NCBI RefSeq assembly: GCF_019175285.1 | Contig: NC_056530.1 | Location: 7,484,863 to 7,548,862 of the forward strand | DNA from: Sceloporus undulatus | Lineage: Eukaryota; Chordata; Lepidosauria; Squamata; Phrynosomatidae | Length of the DNA: 64,000 bases | Reading direction: 5' to 3' | Part shown: one piece after another, positions 1 to 12,000 of the stretch | Layout of the letters: every line of letters starts with the position of its first letter | Position numbering within the stretch: the first letter of the stretch is position 1 | Translations under genes and position numbers: made by a program | The notes under the pieces: model-generated | The model's database searches: none | What the model saw: the letters and a program-made list of their open reading frames with translations, nothing else | What the model was told of the DNA's origin: nothing

Positions 1-229
1 GTATTCCTAGAGAGGACACTCTGCTAGGCCTTTGACGCTCCTCCAGCGCAACTCTATGGTCAGTGTCTAGCAAACATTGACCATAGAGTTGCCCTGGAGG
101 ACCTAGAGCTTCCTAGAGAGGCGTCCTCTCAGGAGAGAAAGGCCATGCGATTGACAGACAGACTATTAAGGAGGTCACACTTATGAATCTTTAAGAACTA
201 AGAAGAGTAGTGGAAGATAGAGAGCCTCC

Positions 230-1242
230 GTAATACAGTTTATCCATCTAGCATGTGGTCTACCTCTCTTTCTGCTTCCCTCCTTTCCTAGCGTTACTCT
301 CATTTCTCATGATGTGGCCAAAGGACAACAGCCTCAGTTTGGTCACCTTGATTCCAGGGAGAGTTCAGGCTTAATCTGTTCAAGGACCCATTTCTTGTCT
401 TTTTGGCTATCCATGGTATCCTCCTCAGCACTCTTCTTCAGCACCACATCTCAAATGCATTCATTTTCTTGCTGTTAGCATTCGCTGTTGTCCAGCTCTC
501 ACATCCATACATAGTGATTGGGAATACTATGGCTTGGATGATTCTGTTCTTAGTGCTCAGTTGTATATCTTTACTCTTTAGGATCTTTTCTAGTTCTTTC
601 ATAGCTGCCCTTCCCATTCATAGTCTTTTCCTGATTTCTTGACTAGAGTCCCTGTTCTGATATGTGTTTGACCCAAGGTATGAGAACTCTTTTACTGCTT
701 TGATTTTCTCATTGTCCAGATTGAATCAGGGACGTAGCCAGGATTTTGGGAAGACTAAATGCCACCATTATAATGGGGCTTGGGTGCGGTGGCGCAGCGG
801 CACACACCATTCATTTTATCTAACGGAAGGGGGGGTCTGGACCCCAAGAACCCCCCCCCCCTTGGCTACGTCCCTGATTGAATGTTTGTAGATCCTCCAT
901 GGTCATTATTTATGTTTTCTGTTCAGTAAGCCTGCCTTTACATATCCCAAAACAGATGGGCAAGAAAGAGCTGCTTCCGATTGCTCTGGCAGCTGGGTCT
1001 GGAGGAAAAAACAGCCAGAAAAAAAGGGGGGGGGGAAATCCACTCTTTTCCGGCGTCCCATTTGGGACTGGACCATACAGTCACCATGGTCCCATGCCAA
1101 CTAGGGGCAACCTGGGCTGGAGCGGCCTTTAGTCAGTTCAGGCTTCCGGTCTGCTTGACCCCTTTCTTGATTTTCCTTAGTAGTTGTTCCAGGTCTATGA
1201 TGTCTTATGATAGTAGTTTACTAGATTGACAGAACAGTTATA
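230..1242 (-). mobile_element. BovB/RTE LINE fragment, 3' half
   Basis: Minus-strand reading resembles the BovB reverse transcriptase C-terminal half, and the plus strand matches the copy at 60.7-61.1 kb base for base over long stretches (for example around CATAGCTGCC and CAGTAAGCCTGCCTTT). Broken by stops and by two inserted elements (727-876 and about 944-1165). Confidence 0.75.
727..876. mobile_element. Short hAT-like element inserted in BovB
   Basis: Inverted ends CAGGGACGTAGCC / GGCTACGTCCCTG enclose about 150 bases. GATTGAAT flanks both sides as an 8-bp target duplication. The BovB sequence continues cleanly across it when compared with the copy near 61000. Confidence 0.75.
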
Positions 1243-1475
1243 GGCCTGTTACAGACTACCAAAATAAAGCTGCTTTGGGTCTCTTTGGAGGTATGCTATT
1301 TAAATGGTGCATGGGTCCAAAGAGTCCGGAGGTCGCACCAAAGCCACACTCCATTCCTAAGCACTGGAGTGCAGCTTTGGTGCAGCTTCCGGATTCATAG
1401 GATGCATGCATCATTTAAACAGCATACCTCCAAAGAGACCCGAAGCAGCTTTATTTTGGCAGTCTGTAACAGGCC
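1243..1475. mobile_element. Palindromic MITE, subfamily A, copy 1
   Basis: Starts GGCCTGTTACAGAC and ends with its reverse complement. The whole 233 bp folds as a long imperfect hairpin with GGTCTCTTTGGAGGTATGCT in both arms. ATA flanks each side. Confidence 0.85.
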
Positions 1476-1486
1476 ATAGATTGTTA

Positions 1487-3460
1487 TTTTGACAGTTCCC
1501 TGCCCTCAGATTTACAATCTAAAAAGACATGCCACAAAAGGAGAAAGGAATGGCAGTGGGTAAGAGGATCACGTCCAGCAGATACTGCCAGTTTTTCTCT
1601 CCCTCTGAGGCCAGGGCTGTGGCAGTTGGATGGAGAGAGGGCCTTTCAAATTCAGTAGGCACTCTGAGAGCACTGCCTGTATCTATTTTGATGAAGGCTC
1701 TGTGGAGGACTAGTTTCTGGATATGGGCATTGGAGAAGCCACCTGACATGATTGGGCTTGCATTCCTCTGGAAGGGAAGGTGTGTGATTTGGAAATGCTT
1801 AAGCTACAGTAGTGTGCCTTGAGTGAGGCTACCCTTGAAGATGATACGGAAGCCACAGCTAGTGTAGCACATGGCAGCTGAGACTGCTGATTGGACACTC
1901 ATGGATGGTCGACCAAAAATAATGTACCTTTACTAGATGTTCCCAGGAATTATGACTAACTCATGGTTTGACCAGTGCAGGAAAGATGTGTTGACGTTTA
2001 TATGGGGGGGGGGGGGGCAGGATGAAGTATAACCTCATTGTAAATATTTATTTATTTAGGTATTTATACCCCGCCCTTCAGCCCTAATGGCTCTCAGAGT
2101 GGCTTACAATTATTATTTTTAATCAGACAGTTCCCTGCCCTCAGGCTTACAATCTAAAAGACACGACACAAAAGAAGGGAATGGTGGAGGGAAAGGGGAT
2201 GAAGTCCAGCATTCTTCTCTCCCTCTGAGGCCTGGACCAAGGCAGATGTACTGGAGGGAGGGCTAATATATATGTGTAAATAGAGGAGGATTTGCTCAAC
2301 CTGACTTGAAACTAGTGCAAGACAAGCTGTGGATATTATTGGATAACCCTAAATTATTGATGCTGGAAGGTCAGGATCTGCACTTTGGTTGGCATGGCTT
2401 CCTATGGTATAATAATGCATCAGTTCAGAAAGCATTCAATAAATATCTGATTAGGAAAGTGCTATATAAAGTTTGGAGTAAATATAAACAATGTTTATAT
2501 ACTCCATTCACTATCGTTATCGGAAGCGCTTTTACTTAAAGCACTACAAAGGCAGGGAGAGTGGGTAACTTCTAGAGATCTGCTTAACCTAACAGGAGAG
2601 TTATACCAACTGAATAGTAGGCAAGAGTTATTGAAGGAAGTGTTTAATATCCAATGGTGCCCATATCTACAAACTTAAGAAAGATGTAAGACAGAAAAAG
2701 ATAGAGGATTTGATTTGGAAAAAGGTAAATTTGAAAAACATCTGTTTAAGAGGGGAAATAATCTGATTGGTAACCTATACAAATAATGTTGTAATTTAAT
2801 TTAGAGGATGACATAATCAAAGATTATATGGAGAAATGGCCGAAAGGTATAGGCTATAATACAGATTTGTAGAATTGGCAGAAATGATGAAAAAATAGCA
2901 ACATTGTTGTGACCTAAAAGGACATTTTTTGGAAATGATACACAGATGGCATTTTTCCCCAGGTGAACTTGCAAAGATCTCTAAGGATACAAATAATATA
3001 TGTTGGAAATCTAGTGAGGAGATTGGAACCTTCTACCATTTGTAGTTGAGAAAGAAGAAAGTGAAGAAATTCAGGTTGGTGACAAGGGCTTAATTGCAAA
3101 TAATATTACAGAATCACTTCTCTGCCCAGTTTCAAAACTGAATTAAAGACTATATTGTTTAGAGAAGCATTCCCAGAGGTGAGACCCTCTCTGACCCAGG
3201 AAGCCTCCTTCTAACCATCCATTAAGAAGCCAAGCCCTTCCTCCAGTCCATCTGCCTTGGTCCAGGCCTCGGAGGTGGAAAAGATCTGCTGGACCTGATC
3301 CTATTCCCCACCACCACTCCCTTCTCCTTTTGTGTCGTGTCTTTTAGATTGTAAGCCTGAGGGCAGGGAACCGTCTGACTAAAAAAAAATTGATGTACAG
3401 CGCTGTGTAAACTTACAGTGCTTTATAATGTGCTATAATATACAGTGCTATATGAAGCCG
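1487..3460. mobile_element. L2-type LINE tails and degraded LINE sequence
   Basis: Minus-strand L2-like tails at about 1487-1660 and 2040-2270 and a plus-strand one at 3130-3420 share CAGTTCCCTGCCCTCAGG and TTACAATCTAAAAGAC. Between them (2290-3120) are stop-riddled A-rich sequences resembling an old LINE body, not assigned. Confidence 0.5.
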
Positions 3461-4616
3461 CTGGGTGAGATAATACGGAGTTATGGTGCTGGGTGTTATC
3501 AGTACGCTGATGACACCCAAATCTATTTCTCCGTATCTCGTTCGTCGGCCTCTAATTCCGATGGCATCTCTTCTCTCAATGAATGTCTTCAGGCGGTAAT
3601 GGGCTGGATGAGGAAAAACAGATTGAAACTGAATCCAGACAAGACGGAGGTGCTCATGGTAGCGGCCCCGAAACCAAGAATTGGGTTGCAACCTCCAGTC
3701 CTGGATGGGGTCACACTCTCCTCCAGCGACTGTGTTCGCAGTCTGGGGGTGCTCCTTGACTCGTCGCTCCTGATGACAAATCAGGTAAATGCGACGGTCA
3801 GGAGTGCCTGTTATCAGCTTCGGCTGATACGCCAGCTGCGCCCTTTTCTGGAAGTAAGGGATCTCGAGACGGTTGTGCACGCACTGGTAACCTCACGCCT
3901 TGATTTCTGTAATGCACTCTACATGGGGCTACCCCTGTGCTTGACTCGGAAATTACAGCTGGTTCAAAACATGGCAGCCAGGCTTGTGTCAGGTACATCT
4001 AGGAGGGACCACATTACTCCGGTTTTGAGGTCCCTCCACTGGCTGCCTATCAGCTTCCGGGCCCAGTACAAGGTGTTGGTTATCACCTTTAAAGCCCTAA
4101 ATGGCTTGGGTCCAAACTATCTTAGAGACCGCCTCCTCCCATACAATCCTCCCCGCGCTCTCCGGTCCTCTGGGAGGAACTTGCTGCAGCCTCTAAAATC
4201 TAGGCTTGCGGCAACCTCCCAGAGGGCATTCTCTGCTGTCGCCCCCAAACTCTGGAACGACCTGCCGGATGAGATCCGTCAGATAACATCATTAGACAGC
4301 TTTAAAAAAGCGGTCAAGACGGATCTCTTCCGGCAGGCCTTTCCAGATTAACCATCCCGGCCCAGGTTCCCAGGTTCCCTGATTCCCTCATTCCTCCCGT
4401 GGCCCCATCTTAGAGATGGTTGAGGATCAACAGAGGGATATCAGGGTTTTTAGTTTTAATTGCTGTTTTTATCCTTGATATTGTATTTTTAATATGTTAT
4501 ACTATTTAATACTGTCTTAAGGGGGGGAGGGATAAAGTGTTTTTAATTGTCATATTTTATATTTTACTGTTGTTAACCGCCCGGATTGGTTTGCCAGAGG
4601 GCGGTATACAAATAAA

Positions 4617-4662
<46 letters not shown>
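3461..4662 (+). mobile_element. L2 LINE 3' end with long open reverse-transcriptase frame
   Basis: An open frame to 4351 encodes the C-terminal half of an L2 reverse transcriptase: YADDTQIYF catalytic box, then LKLNPDKTEV, SLGVLLDSSL, LDFCNALYMGLP, HITPVLRSLHWLPI and the terminal FRQAFPD. About 300 residues are uninterrupted, so the copy is young, but it is 5' truncated. The 3' end is a (TTA)n tail at 4617-4662. Confidence 0.9.
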
Positions 4663-5560
4663 AAGAAGAAAATTAATGTGTCCAGAATTCTTCTTACTAG
4701 ATTTATTTAATGTTGAAGCAAATGCAGCGGAAGAAGTTGGTAGGCTTTGTTGGTGTATGATAACTGAAGCCATAACTGTTGGAAAACAGTTAACATACCA
4801 GCAGAAGATGAATGGAGAGGGAAGATAGTTGATATTGTAGAATTAGATAAATAGACTTGTATACCTGAGGGGAACCCCAATTTGTAAAAGATTGGAGAAG
4901 GTTTCAGGAGTATTTAAAACAGAGATTTGGTGATTTAACCACTTCTGGATTTGTAGATTAAACAAATTTGTTTTTTTATTAATGGGTGGTAAGTGTGTAT
5001 GGCATCCAATCAACTAAAAGATCGAAGGAAGGCGAAAAGTAGTTAAAGTTAATTATAACTCAGTTCTTTTTTATGTTTGTTAAGAAAGGTATACAAAATT
5101 ATGATTTAAACTCAACTTTTGGCATTTGGTAACCATTTAGTCATTTTCTTGTTCTGTTATTTGTATGTGAAATGTGTATTGTTCGTTATGTGCTATATGA
5201 TCTGTTTGAAAAATTAATTAATTTTTTAAAAGACTGCGGATTGGAACATTTTATAGCAGATGTGGCCTCAAGGTGGCCTTAGTTAAATCAAGACAACCCA
5301 CTTGGGGGGCAGGCGGACCCCCCCCCCATGACCTCTAGAGAACCTAGCTAGGCCTATTTGATTTTTTAAAAGAACATTTGGGACACATGCTGAGAGAGGG
5401 TTAAACCCTCAAAGTTCCCCAATCTTGGCATTTGCTCATCCCTAGTGTATTCTTAGTGATTAGAAAGATGCTGCTAAAACATTCTTTAGGATGCTGCCTA
5501 AATTGTTTGGGTACTAGTCATAGTATGTTTCAGTGATGAATACTGTCTGTTTTTGTCTCA
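4663..5560. other. Unassigned A/T-rich stretch before ZCCHC17
   Basis: No exon or clear repeat is recognised; it has the look of very old LINE sequence. The ZCCHC17 first exon and promoter were not found here. Confidence 0.4.
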
Positions 5561-5561
5561 G

Positions 5562-8500
5562 TGAAAAATTGTTTACTGATAAGGAATAACATCAAATGCA
5601 CAGAAGAAAAAGTGACCAGAAGATTTATGGGAAATCTCTGTAAGCTACAATGGCAATGGAAGTACTTCCAGAACTATATGATGTATTCCAGGGAGAGGTA
5701 TGTACTAAAACTTTGTTTTTTAGAGTGAAGGAGGGGGAAACATTTTGCAAAACAGCTTTAAAAGGCGTAGTCTTAACACTGTAATTTCTAGTAATCTAAC
5801 AGTGCAGTTCTTTAATATATGTTCAGAGGTAAATGCCATTGAGTCAAGTTTCCATATGAAGTTCAATCATATGCTTGCCTATTCAGAAGTAAGATCTGCC
5901 ACATTGGTTTGGGTGTAAACTCAGGTAAGCATGTATAGAATTGTAGGCTGAGGAATAGCAAAATAGTAAATCATTTTGGAGATGGTGAAGGAATGCAGTT
6001 ATATGTAGACAGTTATATATCAGTCCCTGGTATCTCCAAATAAAAAGATCAAGTAACAGATGATGGGAAAGACTTCCACTTGAGACCCTGGGATATGGCC
6101 AGTCTAAGCTGATAACACTGGAGTGGTATATGAGCTTTCTTTATTATTATAAGGAAATAATACTGTAAATCTCATTTACTTTGCCACTAATTATATTATT
6201 TTTTTGCAGGTTGCTTCTGTTACAGATTATGGAGCATTCATAAAAATTCCAGGAACAAGGAAGCAAGGTTTGTGTCTCTGTGGTATTAGTTATATGACAA
6301 ATACAGCAACATTCAAAATCCACACAACAGCGACATCTGTATTGGGCCATCCAAAAATGCACAAAATGCATCATGCAAGCTTTCAAAACGCCACTGGTTG
6401 CTTTATCAGCAAAGCTGTTAAAAGTCATAACGGGAGAAGAAAATGACAATGTTAATGTCACCTGCCTACATTTTGGAAAGATGTTGTTTTTGTTGTTGTC
6501 AGTTAAGATTGTCTTGAGGTATATCAATGCAGGCAGAGGCCACTTTCCTCTTTGGCAATATGGGCACAGGGAGACGTAAATTTAAACTCTGTTAGCAACA
6601 GAAAAAGTAACTTCACTTGAGATGGCTGTTTCTGTCCTGTGTGACACTAATGGCCTTTCTTAGGCAGAGAACATTAAATTGCTCATGAAGGCTCTGTCTG
6701 GACTGTTGCATCTGGAAACATGTTTAGGTGCTGTCTAGGTAAATTTCAACAAATGCAATAAATTCAATAAAAAAAAGTTTTACCCTTGTTGGAAGTCCCC
6801 GTTCCTTGGCTCTCTCTTCTTTTGGATTACCTTGCTGCAGCTAAAATGCAGTATCCTCACATCCAGAAAACATATTCAGGTGAGCTGTATTGACCATACT
6901 GCAAAATACAACATTTAAAATCCAAGATGCACAAAATACATCATGCTAGCTTTCAAAGGATACAGATCTCCCAAAAAGGGCAATCTGCCCGCGCCTTGTT
7001 TTGCTGCGCGAGGGAGCCACAGCAGACAAACTGCATGGCTCCCTCAAGCAGCGAAAAGAACCCGGTGCCATAAGGATGTTGCAGTGTGCCAATGGCGCAC
7101 TCATGACGTCCTTATGATGCTGGAATGTGCGGACGCTAAGCATCCGTCACATCAAAATGGCGGTGCCTGTGTGTACAGGGCGCCGTCATTTTGATGCCCC
7201 GTCACGTGCTAGAGGTGAGGCCAATATGGGCGGTGTGCCCTCGGCCAACCCTTAGCACGTGACGGGGTGCCGCAAAGGCCCATCTGGAGAGGGCCATAGT
7301 TCTGCAGGTGTCTTCATCAGGCAGAGGTGTTCAAAAGCATATAGGAGGAAAAGAAAAAAATGTTGACCTTAGAGTTACGAGGCCTACATTTTGTAACTAT
7401 GTTGTTTTTGATGTTAGCAGTTAAGATGGTCCAGAGTGATCTCAATGGAGACATAGTTCACTCACTCTTTGGCCATGTGGCACTTTTAATGCACAGATTT
7501 TACAATTCTTGGCCTCCCAGTGCTCACCCAGCCAAAAGGGAATGGCCTTTACCTGCATTGATACCCCTATAGATAATCTTAACTGACAACAACAAAAACA
7601 GGATCTTGGCAAAATGTAGGTCATTTTTGACTTATGGTGATCATAAAGTGGAACATATCTCAGGAGTTTCTTGGCAAGTTTCTTCAGAAGGGGCTTGCAA
7701 TTGCCATCCTCTGAGGCTGAGACTTCCTGAGGTCACCTGGTGCGTTTTCATGGCCAAATGGGGATTTGAATTGAGTCTTAGTCCAATGCTCAACCCACTA
7801 CACCACACTTGCTATCCTTGGATTAATTATATATTGTGGTTCACAGCGGTTCAATGTGCATTTTTGCCAGCATGGTAAATAACTAGGAAAATTAGAAGAA
7901 ATCAGAATTGATGTTTCTTTTTAGAGCCTGAACCCTTAGTGTTATTTTATTTTAGTGTAATTTATTACACTAGAGGTCTGTATATAGTTTTATTTTTATT
8001 GTTTGATGGTTTAGGATTTTTAACTGTTTTAATATGTACTGTTTTTAAACACTTGTTATCTTTTAAATTGCATTTTACTCGAGTTATGTGTTTTAATACT
8101 CTACTAGTTTAATTCTATTTTAATATCCATTTTTATGTTTTTAAATGATTTTTAAAAAAATTTTAAGTTGCTTTGTTTCCCAAATTTGGGGAGGAAAGCG
8201 TAATATTAATATTAATAATAATATTAAAAATAATAACAGCAACAGTATTCATTTGTGTGTGTGTGTGTGTGCTTGTGTGCCTTGAATCTTATCTAGAAAA
8301 ACAATATTTTCTGTCATATTTCTTCTTAGGCCTTGTACACAAAAGTCAAATGTCAAATTGCCGAGTGGACATGCCCTCAGAGCTGGTAGATGTTGGTGAA
8401 AAAGTGTGGGTGAAATTGATAGGAAAGGAGGTGAGTTGCTGCTCCTTTTAGTGAGAGGTCTGTTAGATAGAAAGGATTTCACAAAACAAAGTACAAGAAT

Positions 8501-9037
8501 ATTTTTATTAAGCTGAAGTTGTATCACCTTGGACATGAATCCATGGATTTCATGGAGTGAAAAGCAGTCAGGTTGAATCCTTATAGTCTCCTTCAGCTCT
8601 ACTGATTTTATTGGATTGTAAATCTGTATAAGACACAGGTCTCTGAACAGCACTTCTTCGTGTCAAAATAGTCATAGGACTTCTAAAATGAGTAGTTCAC
8701 AATGACATTTTAAATTGGCTATCATAAATTAATTTCCTCCTTCTGTGGTGTGGGGCTAGTCACAGTTCATACCCAATGCCCATATGAAGGGCAAACAGCC
8801 AATAAAATAAATTTATATTCATGATGTAGTAACTTCCTTTGTGGACTGCACATAGTGGGAATAACTTGTGTTCAGCTAGTACATTCTCCCCACATCAGGA
8901 TGTGAGACAGACTAAAAGCAGTCTGAATGTAGAGAAACGTAACAGGTCTCCAGTAATTGGACTGCATGTTTGTAATGGGACTAATGTATAGTTAGATTGC
9001 CTAAGTGGAAATCCCTTCATTTGGAATACACACACAC

Positions 9038-9093
<56 letters not shown>

Positions 9094-12000
9094 TAGGCAG
9101 CAAGTGTATCCTAATTATAAGATTTGCCTTCTGGATTTTTTTCTCAACTCTTTGCAGAAGTGAAGTCAGCAGTCAAGTTTGTTGTTACTGCTATGGGAAA
9201 ATGGTATCAGCAGGCGTGGGGAAAACTCGGGGTTTGTGGAAGTACAAAAAGTGTTTAGAAAGGAATCTGTAATTGTAAAAAAGAAGATTTTTATAATAAA
9301 TTTAGAGGCACACATTCAAATCTGATCAAGGGGCTTTAAATTGAATTACTTGTGGAAGTATTCCAGAGGACAGGAGGACACCAAGTACTGGGTGCAATAG
9401 CTTCAATGATACAGGGGGTAACTGGGCCAACAAAATGCAGAAAAAACAAGGAATCAGTTGGAGAGAGAGAGACCTCTAGCCATACATGTGCCTAGTAACA
9501 TGTGAAATAACTTGAATTTGAAGCCTTAATTGTTGTTGTTGTTAACTGCCTTCAACCCTGCCCTGACTCATGGTAAACTTGTCAATGAGACATCTCCAGG
9601 ACTCCCTGTCCTCCACTGCTTTGCCTAAACTCCTGTGGCTGTGAGAGGGCCTCTCTGGTCCTTGGCTGAGCGAAGCATTTGCTGGATTTTCTTCGTTGGT
9701 TTTTCTGCCTAAGTGTACAGTGTGCCTGGCCTGCATCATATGTGGATGCTCCTTAAGCCACACAATGGAGATAACAATGGCACACATGTGCGTGCCACAC
9801 AACGTGCACAAGCCCCATTATTTTCAATGAGGCTTGAGCATAGGTGCTATTTGCCTTACGCAGGGTGTGTGTGTCTGGAACGGATCCTCTGTGCAGGCAA
9901 GGACACACTGTAGTACCTTATATTTTTCCCTATTTAAATTCATTTTGTAAGTATTGGCCCAGCTTTCTAATGTCTTATGGTAATTTTGAATTCTGATCTT
10001 GTCCTCTGGGCTCCATCTCCTAATTTGATATCATCTACCCAGCCATAGAAACCCACTGGGTTACCTTGGGCCAGTTACACACACTCAGCCTCAGATATAG
10101 GCAATGGCAAGCCCCTCTGAAGAAACTTGCTAAGAAAACCCCATGGTAGGGTCTCCATAAGTTGTAAAGGAACTGAAGGCACACAGCAGCAGCAACAACA
10201 ACAAATTTGATAAGCATGCTCTCTGTTGCATCATCCATTGTCCAGGTACCTCATACATTCACAATTCTGTTTTGGCCTTTTTCTACCAACACATGTATTC
10301 CCTCTGAATGAAAATCTCTTAAAGTTGCCCTTCAGCTCTGATCATGTATAGTAAACCATTAGGATAGTACTGTGTCATTGTACTCAAGGTTCTTTACTAT
10401 AGAATCTTAGACATAATACAGATTAATCCACCTGAGATATCCGGGCAAATACTGGCAGAGAGTCTTCCATTTGTAAATCTCATGCAAGATGTCCATGCTT
10501 AGATCTTATATATCGGCAGTTTTGAGGAAATTGAATTCAGTATTTTCACAGATCAAGTATTAAAAGTGAAAAAAGAAATGGAAGAGTCACTGCTAGCTAG
10601 GAAGTCATTTCCATTCTGCCCTTCAGTATCTTGACTTGGACATCAGAATTATACTGTTGGGTTGTACCCTGGGTCCTGAGAACGGCACAAATCTAAAAGC
10701 ATCTTTCCTTGTTTTTCAGGAGAAAGACAACAAACTAAAACTGTCTCTTTCCATGAAGGCTGTTAATCAAGGAACTGGAAAGGACCTTGACCCCAACAAT
10801 GTTGCTCTTGAGTAAGTGAAATAAGTTTAACTCATGAAAATAGTAAGGAAGAATGAGCTTCTGAATGCCATTTGTTCTCCCCCCCACTCTAAATATTTCC
10901 CTGAATAGCAGTAAGATGCATGTGGATGTTCATAATGCTGTTCTCATTGTGGGGTGTAGGGATCCTAAGCCTTTAGTCCTTCAAGTTTAGGTTGAAGACT
11001 TTGATGATATACAGTTTGAGATTAATATTTGTATGATGCTCTTGTTTTCTGTCCTGGTAAAGAATGTACTAATGAATGATGAGACTTGGTAGTGTTTTAA
11101 AAATGTTTCCAAGTCTTTTCAGATAATAGCTAAGTGTTAATATTCATCTTTCCTCCAAATCAAGACGAAAACAGATGGAATTCCAGAGAGCATTGCAGGA
11201 TAAAATGCAACATTAATAAATAGAAATTATGGCTGTAGGAGCCCTTAGGAGGCCACTTTTCGTACCTGAATTAAAGGTTCTTTGAATTTGGCATTGGCTC
11301 CAGTGGAACTGGAGTTCCCCCCTCCATTACAATATAGCGGGTGTTGCTTCTGATTGAAAACTTTTGCTATCTCCACATAGTCAAGATGCACGAAAGAAAC
11401 GTTCATTCAAAGATTATACCAGCCAGAAGATCACTCTAGAAGCTGTCCTGAACACAGTTTGTAAGAAGTGTGGTTGCCCAGGTATGTTCAGATCAAATTA
11501 CTTTCTAAAAATATATATTACCATCAGAGCATAGGACAGGTGGCATAACAAAATATATAAAATCAGATTTGAAATACTAACATTTCAGCTTGACTTTTTA
11601 TTGTATATTTGTCGATTGTTATTAGTTTAGAACTATAAAGTTGGAAAGTAACAGGCACGTTAGAGCCATTGTATAGTGGTTTGAACGTTGGACTGTAACT
11701 GGATATCAGGGTTTGATTCCCCACTTAGCTATAGAAACTCACTGGGTGACTTTGGGTGAATTACATACTCTTAGTCCCTGAAAACCCCATGATAGGTTTG
11801 CCATGAGATAGCCATAAATCGGAAATTATTTATCATAGAGCTGGAAGAAACCATAAGGGCTGTCCAGTCCACCTCCGTGTCGTGTAAGAACACACAACCA
11901 AAGCACTCCCAACAGATGGCCATCCAGCCTAGTTAAAAACCTTCAAAGAAGGAGACTCCATCACACTCTGTGTGTTCTACTGTTGAACAGCTCTTACTGT

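Noticed and set aside
3428-4351. 307-codon frame as a host gene
   Set aside because: It is the C-terminal part of an L2 reverse transcriptase, with YADD box and a 3' microsatellite tail.
11666-11740. tRNA gene
   Set aside because: A and B boxes are degenerate and continue into the MIR-like SINE core and tail.
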